Origin: Chryseobacterium gleum
GTDB taxonomy: Bacteria > Bacteroidota > Bacteroidia > UBA10329
Length of the DNA: 64,000 nucleotides
Reading direction: 5' to 3'
Assembly (NCBI GenBank): GCA_945903645.1
Contig: CAMDOM010000014.1
Span: 1-64,000, forward strand
Positions 57,413 to 64,000 of the stretch are shown piece after piece. Numbering within the stretch: the first letter of the stretch is position 1; the number at the start of each line of letters is the position of its first letter. The translations under genes were made by a program, and so were the position numbers. Under the pieces are notes generated by a model. The model was given only the letters and a program-made list of their open reading frames with translations. It was not told the DNA's origin and did not search any database.

Positions 57413-58645
57413 GTGTTTGATTTAGATAAATGGCAAGAGATATTTGAAACCATTGGCAAGAACAAGCTTCGTACGTTCTTGACAGGGTTCAGTGTGTTTT
57501 GGGGCATCTTCATGCTCATCATTTTGTTGGGGTCGGGCAATGGGCTGCGCAATGGATTTGAGGAAGATTTTAAAAGCGATGCCATCAACAGCATTTGGGT
57601 GTATCAAGGAGTTACCACATTGCCCTATAAAGGAATGCTGCCTGGCAGACCAATCGCCTTTTCGGATAGCGACTATGATGTATTGAAGCAAAGCGGCATT
57701 GCCAAAATGGAACATCTTTCTTCCCGCTTGTCGCACGAGCCAAAGAACATGGTGTATGGTCAAAAAAAGGGCAACTACGGAGTGGTTTCTGGCCATCCAG
57801 GGCAGCAACATGCCGAAAACATTACCATCGTTTCTGGCCGTTTTTTGAACGATAGCGATGTTAGCGACCGGAGAAAAGTAATCACCTTGGGCGAACCCAT
57901 TCGTAAAGAGCTATTTCCAAACAACGACCATTTGGGCAAACAACTGTTGGTGGGAGGCATTGCATTTCAGATTATTGGAAGTTTTGCAGATAAGGGTGGC
58001 GATGGCGACAATCGCAGGGCGTATATTCCTATTTCGGTGGGTCAGGCGGTATTTGACCGTCCAAGAAACGTGCATGCTATGTCGCTAACCATTGGCGATG
58101 CTACTCCCGAAGAAAGTTTAGTGATAGAACAAAAGCTGCGCAATAGATTGGCGGCTTTTCATCAGTTTTCGCCAGAGGATAAGCGGGCGGTATGGATAAA
58201 CAATAGCACCGACCAGTTTATGCAAATTGTAAATGTGCTCAACGCCATTAGCCTGTTTGTGTGGATTATAGGCCTAGGTACCATCATAGCGGGTATTGTG
58301 GGTGTGGGCAACATTATGATGATAGTAGTGAAAGAACGCACCCGCGAAATCGGAATTCGCAAGGCATTGGGCGCCACTCCATTTTCGGTGGTATCGCTCA
58401 TCATTATGGAGGCCATTTTCATTACCAGTATTGCAGGATATTTAGGGTTGGTGGCAGGTGTGTTTACGCTCGAAGCGGTGAGCGGTGTGATAGAGCAACA
58501 AGGCATTTTTCAAAACCCACAAGTGGATATGAACATCGCCATTATTGCTACCTTGGTGTTAATTGTGGCTGGCACATTGGCTGGTTTGTTTCCTGCCATT
58601 CGTGCAGCATCTATAAGTCCAATAGAAGCATTGCGAGAAGAATGA
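57413..58645 (+). CDS. MacB/FtsX-type ABC permease 1 (GTG start)
   Basis: MFDLDKWQEIFETIGKNKLRTFLTGFSVFWGIFMLIILLGSGNG...KERTREIGIRKALGATPFSVV...LFPAIRAASISPIEALREE. Confidence 0.93.
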   Translation: MFDLDKWQEIFETIGKNKLRTFLTGFSVFWGIFMLIILLGSGNGLRNGFEEDFKSDAINSIWVYQGVTTLPYKGMLPGRPIAFSDSDYDVLKQSGIAKMEHLSSRLSHEPKNMVYGQKKGNYGVVSGHPGQQHAENITIVSGRFLNDSDVSDRRKVITLGEPIRKELFPNNDHLGKQLLVGGIAFQIIGSFADKGGDGDNRRAYIPISVGQAVFDRPRNVHAMSLTIGDATPEESLVIEQKLRNRLAAFHQFSPEDKRAVWINNSTDQFMQIVNVLNAISLFVWIIGLGTIIAGIVGVGNIMMIVVKERTREIGIRKALGATPFSVVSLIIMEAIFITSIAGYLGLVAGVFTLEAVSGVIEQQGIFQNPQVDMNIAIIATLVLIVAGTLAGLFPAIRAASISPIEALREE

Positions 58646-59898
58646 ACCTATTTGACCTCGATAGATGGCGCGAAGTGGCCGCCACGCTTGGTGCCAATAA
58701 GTTGCGCACAGGGCTAACGGCCTTTGGCGTAATGTGGGGCATTTTTATGTTGGTGGTAATGCTAGGGGCTGGTTCTGGGCTCAAAAATGGGGTAAACAGC
58801 GAGTTTCAAGGATTTGCAACTAATTCGCTTTATGTCTGGACCCAACGCACCACCATGCCTTATAAAGGCTTGCCAGCCAATCGCGGTTTTGATTTGACGA
58901 ACGAGGACACGAAAGCCATACGCGAGCGCATACCCGAGGCACTAGTTGTGGCACCGCGCAACGAAGTGGGAGGTTATCGTGGTTCGTCCAATGTAGTTAG
59001 AGGTATGCGCACAGGCGCTTACGGCATCAAAGGCGATTATCCTGAAATACGCGAAATACAGCCCTTAACGATTGAACAAGGGCGGTACATAAACGCAATG
59101 GATGTAGCCGAAAAGCGCAAAGTCGCGGTGATTGGCCCCAAGGTAATCAACGACTTGTATACCAAAGGAGAGGAAGTAATTGGCAGTTCTATCCGTATCA
59201 ACGGAGTATATTTTACGGTTGTGGGTACCATGACCACCAAGAAATCGGGCAGGGAAGCAGAGGATGATGCCCAAAGTATTGTTATTCCGCTCACCTCTTT
59301 TCAGCAAGCATTCAATTACGGCAATTGGGTAAGTTATTATGGCTTTGCTCCAATAGAAGGAGTAACTACATTGCAGTTGGAACAGAAAATTGTGAAACTG
59401 CTCAAAGAGCGCCACCACATTCATCCCGAGGATGAGTTTGCCTTGGGTGTAGAGAACAATGAAGAAAACTTTGCGGAGTACGCCAACGTGTTTTCTGGCA
59501 TTGATTTCCTGATTTGGTTTGTGGGCACGCTTACTTTGATTGCAGGCGTAATTGGTATTAGCAATATCATGTTGGTTATTGTGAAAGAGCGCACCAAGGA
59601 AATAGGCATTCGCAGGGCCATTGGCGCTCGACCTGCCAGCATTGTGGGTCAAATAGTGTTGGAGGCAATGGTGCTTACCTCCTTTGCAGGCTATCTAGGC
59701 ATAGTGCTGGGCGTGTGGGCGGTGGAGTTGGCAGGACCGCTTATAGAGGATGACTCCTTTAAAAATCCAGAGGTAAAATTCGAAACCATTCTTATTGCGT
59801 TGGGCATTCTTATCGTTTCAGGATGCTTGGCTGGGCTTATACCAGCGTATCGGGCATTGGAGGTGAAGCCTGTTGAAGCATTACGAACGGAGAATTAG
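58642..59898 (+). CDS. MacB/FtsX-type ABC permease 2
   Basis: MNLFDLDRWREVAATLGANKLRTGLTAFGVMWGIFML...KERTKEIGIRRAIGARPASIV...LIPAYRALEVKPVEALRTEN; ATGA overlap with permease 1. Confidence 0.93.
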   Translation: MNLFDLDRWREVAATLGANKLRTGLTAFGVMWGIFMLVVMLGAGSGLKNGVNSEFQGFATNSLYVWTQRTTMPYKGLPANRGFDLTNEDTKAIRERIPEALVVAPRNEVGGYRGSSNVVRGMRTGAYGIKGDYPEIREIQPLTIEQGRYINAMDVAEKRKVAVIGPKVINDLYTKGEEVIGSSIRINGVYFTVVGTMTTKKSGREAEDDAQSIVIPLTSFQQAFNYGNWVSYYGFAPIEGVTTLQLEQKIVKLLKERHHIHPEDEFALGVENNEENFAEYANVFSGIDFLIWFVGTLTLIAGVIGISNIMLVIVKERTKEIGIRRAIGARPASIVGQIVLEAMVLTSFAGYLGIVLGVWAVELAGPLIEDDSFKNPEVKFETILIALGILIVSGCLAGLIPAYRALEVKPVEALRTEN

Positions 59899-59950
59899 AT
59901 GTCCATTATTTATCAGTCATCCTTATCCGCCAATTAAAAACCCATCCCCC

Positions 59951-61036
59951 ATGAAATCAGTTGTAAGAATTGTAATCATTACCGTCATACTTGGCGCTTT
60001 TGGCTATACCCTGTGGCATTTGTATGCCAAGTCGGTAGAGGTGCCAGTGACATTTGAAACCGCCAAGGCATTTCGAACCAACATCATAAAGAAAACCGTG
60101 GCAACAGGCACTATCATACCTCGCAAGGAAGTGGTGATAAAGCCGCGTGTGTCAGGTATTATCGACAAGGTTTATGTGGTAGAAGGCCAACGCGTGCGCA
60201 CAGGCGACCCTATTGCCAAAGTGAAAATTGTGCCCGATATGGTAAGCCTTAATAATGCTCAAGGCCGTGTGCAATCGGCCACTTTAGCCGTGAATGATGC
60301 CCAGCAAAACTTCGATCGCCAAAAGAAGCTATTGGATGAAGGGGTGGTGGCGCAGGCAGAATTTCAACCTGCAAACACAGCGCTTCTCAACGCCAAGCAA
60401 GAATTAACCGCTGCGCAAAATAATCTTCAATTGATTGAAGAAGGCGCGTTGAAGGGACAAGGCACCGCATCAAACACCATTATTCGCAGCACAGCGAGCG
60501 GCATGGTGCTCGAAGTACCGATTAAGGAAGGAAGCTCGGTAATTGAAAGCAACACCTTTAATGAAGGAACCACCATTGCTACGATTGCCGACATGGGTGA
60601 GATGATTTTTGAGGGAAAGTTGGACGAAAGCGAAGTAGGAAAAATAAAAGAAGGCATGGATTTGCTGATTACTATTGGCGCATTGGAAGGCCACACGTTC
60701 ACGGCCAGACTCGAACATATTTCGCCAAAAGGAGTAGCCGAAAACGGAGCGATTCAATTCAAAATAAAGGCGCAAGTAAAGCTTAAAGAAGGCGTTATGA
60801 TTCGCTCGGGTTATAGCGCCAATGCCGACATTGTGCTTAATCGAAAAGACAGCGTGTTGGCGCTATCCGAAGGGTTACTCATCTTTGGCGACCATCCTGA
60901 TTCGGTATTCGTGGAGGTAGAAACTTCGCCTCAGGTATTTTCCAAACGTTTGGTGAAAACCGGGCTTTCGGATGGCATCAATATCGAAGTGCTTTCTGGT
61001 GTAGACACCACAGATAGAATCAAGAAACCTTTGTAG
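59951..61036 (+). CDS. HlyD-family periplasmic adaptor
   Basis: KKTVATGTIIPRKEVVIKPRVSGIIDKVYVVEGQRVRTGDPIAKVKI...ADMGEMIFEGKLDESEVGKIKEG; start revised to MKSVVRIV. Confidence 0.9.
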   Translation: MKSVVRIVIITVILGAFGYTLWHLYAKSVEVPVTFETAKAFRTNIIKKTVATGTIIPRKEVVIKPRVSGIIDKVYVVEGQRVRTGDPIAKVKIVPDMVSLNNAQGRVQSATLAVNDAQQNFDRQKKLLDEGVVAQAEFQPANTALLNAKQELTAAQNNLQLIEEGALKGQGTASNTIIRSTASGMVLEVPIKEGSSVIESNTFNEGTTIATIADMGEMIFEGKLDESEVGKIKEGMDLLITIGALEGHTFTARLEHISPKGVAENGAIQFKIKAQVKLKEGVMIRSGYSANADIVLNRKDSVLALSEGLLIFGDHPDSVFVEVETSPQVFSKRLVKTGLSDGINIEVLSGVDTTDRIKKPL

Positions 61037-61070
61037 GATTTCTGGTTTCAACAACTGTAACTGTAAAAGT

Positions 61071-62054
61071 TTATAGTGTGGTGACCTTTTGAATAGCGAG
61101 CATATCCGCCAAAACGATAGCCGCGATGGCCTCTGCCACCGCGGGAACACGCAGCGCAATACACGCATCGTGACGGCCACGAACTTCGAGCGAATCCATT
61201 GCTCCAGTGCGCATATTTATGGTTTGCTGCGCGATACCTATGCTTGATGGCGGTTTCACCGCAAGGCGAAACACGAGTTCATTTCCGTTAGTAATGCCAC
61301 CGTTAACACCGCCAGCGTGATTGGTGGCCGTGGTGCCTTCCACATCTAAAATTGAGTCGTTGTGCGCACTTCCGCGCATAGCGGCTGCTGCGAATCCCGA
61401 CCCAAATTCGATGCCTTTAATGGCTGGAATGGCAAATGCTAAGTGCGCAATGCTCGATTCGATGGAGTTGAAAAACGGTTCGCCCAACCCAGCAGGTATG
61501 CCCGTAGCGCGGCATTCCACAATACCGCCAATAGAATCGCCTGCTGCCAAAGCCGCATCAATTGCGGTTGTGAAGTTTGTGGATCCACCAGCTTCTATCA
61601 ACTGGGCATTAATGTTCATTTCACTGCAAACCTTTTTGGCAACTACACCAGCTGCCACAAGGCAAAGCGTGAGTCGGCCGGAGAAATGCCCACCGCCACG
61701 CGGGTCGGCAAATCCTTGAAACTTGACACGCGCTGTAAAATCGGCATGTCCGGGACGAGGCGTGTCTTTCAGCGCTTCATAATCTTTCGATTGCAGGTTT
61801 GCATTGCGAAACAGGATGGTGATTGGGGCACCAGTGCTGAAGCCATTATACACGCCACTAAAAAACTCAGGCAGGTCGTCCTCCATGCGAGGCGTTGTGC
61901 CTTTGGCGCCACTTTTTCTGCGGGCGAGGTCAGGAAGGAGGTCAGATTCAGAGAGCGGAATGCCCGGTGGACAACCGTCAATCGTTACGCCAACGCCAGC
62001 TCCATGCGATTCGCCAAAGACATGTATTCTGAAAATAGTACCGAAGCTGTTCAT
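61071..62054 (-). CDS. aroC: Chorismate synthase
   Basis: MNSFGTIFRIHVFGESHGAGVGVTIDGCPPGIPLSE...RPGHADFTARVKFQGFADPRGGGHFSGRLT. Confidence 0.97.
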   Translation of the reverse strand: MNSFGTIFRIHVFGESHGAGVGVTIDGCPPGIPLSESDLLPDLARRKSGAKGTTPRMEDDLPEFFSGVYNGFSTGAPITILFRNANLQSKDYEALKDTPRPGHADFTARVKFQGFADPRGGGHFSGRLTLCLVAAGVVAKKVCSEMNINAQLIEAGGSTNFTTAIDAALAAGDSIGGIVECRATGIPAGLGEPFFNSIESSIAHLAFAIPAIKGIEFGSGFAAAAMRGSAHNDSILDVEGTTATNHAGGVNGGITNGNELVFRLAVKPPSSIGIAQQTINMRTGAMDSLEVRGRHDACIALRVPAVAEAIAAIVLADMLAIQKVTTL

Positions 62055-63292
62055 TGCCTCAAAGATGCGATATCACAAAAGAAATTTGGATAGGATTTGT
62101 TTACCGCTTTCGACTCGGTTATAGAAATGGGGTCATCCGCTACGCAGCCCAATACAGCCGCCATCATGGCAATGCGATGGTCGTTGAATGAGGAAAGCGA
62201 AGCGGCACGAACGACACCTCCTGTAATGTGCATGGTGTGGTTTTCAATGGTTACGCCAATGCCTAAACTTCGCAACGTTGCGCTGATGGTAGTTGCGCGG
62301 TCGCTCTCTTTGTGATGCAGTCGTTCTGTGCCTTTTATTGTCGATGTTCCTTTGCAACAAGCAGCAAGTGCGGCCAATGGCGGGAACAAATCGGGGCAAT
62401 GGGTGGCATCAAAATGAAATGCGTGAAGGGTAGAACGTGAGCAGGAAACCTCATCATGTTCCCATTCAACTTTTGCGCCAGCCAATTGGAGTGCATCCAA
62501 AATGGCACGATCGGCTTGGGCAGAATTTGGGTTTAACCCAGAAACAGAAACCCGCCCTGCAATTGCACCGCCAACCAAAAGAAAGGATGCCGCACTCCAA
62601 TCACCTTCTACTATGTATTCGGGGGCTTTTGGACGTTGATTTCCTTCTATTTCGAATCGTTGGAAATTGGTATGATTGATGGAAATTCCATAATGGCTGA
62701 GAATATCCAAAGTCATTTGGATGTAGGGAATACTCCTCAAATGATGGACATAAATAATGCTCTTACCTTCCAACATGGGCAGTGCAATGAGCAGGCCCGT
62801 CAACAATTGAGAGCTTTCCGAAGCATCAATTGTAATCTCGTCCGAATGCATCGTGCCCGAAAGTTTCAAGGGCAATTTTCCACTAGTTAAATGCGCAGAT
62901 TTTCCGAGTTGAATCAACGCATGTTGTACCATGTGGAAGGGACGTTCTAAAAGAGAACCTTTTCCAGTTACAGTTATTTTATTTTCATATGTCGCGGCAA
63001 TAGCACTGAACATTCGTGCACTCAGCCCCGATTCTCCGCACGAAAGGATAATCTCATTTTTGGTGATTTCGCCCTTTGAAATGGCAATCGTTCCATCAGA
63101 AATGGAAACCGAAGCGCCCAATTGACTTACTATGGTTAGAGCGGCATCTACATCTGCACTTGGCGTGTATCCATGAATGCGGCATTCGTCTTCGCACAAC
63201 GAAGCTATTGCAATGGCGCGTTGCAAATAGCTTTTGGATGCTGGAGCCACCACTCGGCCGAGCAGTAATGCTGGCGAAATGACCTCAGTCAT
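62051..63292 (-). CDS. aroA: 3-phosphoshikimate 1-carboxyvinyltransferase
   Basis: VAPASKSYLQRAIAIASL...CGESGLSARMF...EGDWSAASFLLVGGAI...HKESDRATTI...FNDHRIAMMAAVLGCV. Confidence 0.95.
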   Translation of the reverse strand: MTEVISPALLLGRVVAPASKSYLQRAIAIASLCEDECRIHGYTPSADVDAALTIVSQLGASVSISDGTIAISKGEITKNEIILSCGESGLSARMFSAIAATYENKITVTGKGSLLERPFHMVQHALIQLGKSAHLTSGKLPLKLSGTMHSDEITIDASESSQLLTGLLIALPMLEGKSIIYVHHLRSIPYIQMTLDILSHYGISINHTNFQRFEIEGNQRPKAPEYIVEGDWSAASFLLVGGAIAGRVSVSGLNPNSAQADRAILDALQLAGAKVEWEHDEVSCSRSTLHAFHFDATHCPDLFPPLAALAACCKGTSTIKGTERLHHKESDRATTISATLRSLGIGVTIENHTMHITGGVVRAASLSSFNDHRIAMMAAVLGCVADDPISITESKAVNKSYPNFFCDIASLRQ

Positions 63293-63986
63293 GCAACGGA
63301 ATCATTTTGATAGTAGCAGAACCGATAGTGGTTAGCAGAATAAAGGCCACTTGGTCGCCCGCCTTCTTTTTATCCGCCCGAACCAATTGATTAAGTGCGG
63401 CCATGTCTAAGTGCTTTATATCAGTAGGCAAGCCAGATGCGGCAAGTAGGGCGAGAATGCGTTGCTCGGTTTCGGCATTCAAAAGTTGGAAATCCACGGC
63501 CATTCGGTTGGCCAGCACCATTCCTAAACTAATAGCTTGCCCGTGCGGAATACCGTAATGCTTTTCAATGGCATGGCCGTAGGTATGACCGAAATTGAGA
63601 ATTCTACGCTCGCCTTTTTCCAATGGATCGGCATCTACTACAGCGCATTTTATTGCCACAGATTCTTGGATGAGATGCCCAAGTGTTTCCGGTTTGCGGG
63701 CAAGAATAGAACTGAGATTGGTTTCCAACCACTGGAAATAATCAGCGTTGCGAATGCAGGCGTGTTTTATTACTTCGGCCAATCCGTTGGTAAATTCTTC
63801 GTTGGGCAAAGTGCCGATGAACGCTGCATCTACAAGTATGAATTTAGGCTGATTGAATACTCCAATCATGTTCTTGAACGAGCCGCTATTCACCCCATTT
63901 TTTCCACCAATGGATGCATCTACCTGTGCCAAAAGCGTGGTGGGAGCTAAGGCAAACGGAATACCCCGCATAAACACCGAAGCCAC
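63285..63986 (-). CDS. aroB: 3-dehydroquinate synthase, N-terminus cut by the window edge
   Basis: ASVFMRGIPFALAPTTLLAQVDASIGGKNGVNSGSFKNMIGVFNQP...NFGHTYGHAIEKHYGIPHGQAISLGM. Confidence 0.95.
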   Translation of the reverse strand: MASVFMRGIPFALAPTTLLAQVDASIGGKNGVNSGSFKNMIGVFNQPKFILVDAAFIGTLPNEEFTNGLAEVIKHACIRNADYFQWLETNLSSILARKPETLGHLIQESVAIKCAVVDADPLEKGERRILNFGHTYGHAIEKHYGIPHGQAISLGMVLANRMAVDFQLLNAETEQRILALLAASGLPTDIKHLDMAALNQLVRADKKKAGDQVAFILLTTIGSATIKMIPLHD

Positions 63987-64000
63987 AAAACCTGTGATGT

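Noticed and set aside
58261-58641. N-terminal extension of the second ABC permease ORF
   Set aside because: Extension is out-of-frame reading of permease 1 (His/Tyr/Arg-rich nonsense); ATG at 58642 gives a canonical permease N-terminus.
1-64000. CRISPR arrays, rRNA genes, prophage or intact insertion sequences
   Set aside because: No regularly spaced repeats, rRNA signatures, phage structural genes or transposases seen.

Overview
Chromosomal window that looks like a Bacteroidota (Flavobacteriia/Sphingobacteriia-like) genome; the assignment rests on a T9SS C-terminal domain, fused hisB and hisIE, DUF2723, DUF983 and TAnnTTTG promoter elements. (1) ~1-14.8 kb: surface-glycan locus with a Wzm-type ABC permease, WecE/DegT aminotransferase, FdtA-like cupin, GT2, polytopic membrane protein, B12-binding radical SAM protein and UDP-sugar epimerase. 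It carries an unusual cluster of oxygenase genes: five PhyH-family domains in four consecutive ORFs, plus two aspartyl/asparaginyl beta-hydroxylase-like proteins. (2) 15-26 kb: phasin-like protein, frameshifted membrane-protein pseudogene, DUF983, ABC-F ATPase, DUF4389, T9SS-secreted PNGase-F-like protein, hybrid histidine kinase, desaturase-like enzyme and a decayed PIN toxin-antitoxin locus. (3) 26.6-33.7 kb: complete hisGDCBHAF(IE) operon preceded by a His-rich leader peptide with mutually exclusive hairpins, i.e. a transcription attenuator. (4) 33.8-41.6 kb: aminotransferase, mannose-1-P guanylyltransferase, tRNA-Arg(CCG) with terminator, YfcC-family transporter and an SxtI/J/K-like carbamoyltransferase cluster including a 49-aa DUF5989 gene missing from the ORF track. 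(5) 41.7-64 kb: MMPL transporter, rfbA, epimerase, polyprenyl synthetase, sucAB, enoyl-CoA hydratase, polysaccharide deacetylase, DUF2723 protein, MacB-like ABC exporter with HlyD adaptor, and aroB-aroA-aroC. The strongest items for follow-up are the PhyH/hydroxylase glycan locus, whose PhyH proteins share a C-terminal tail motif, and the his attenuator.
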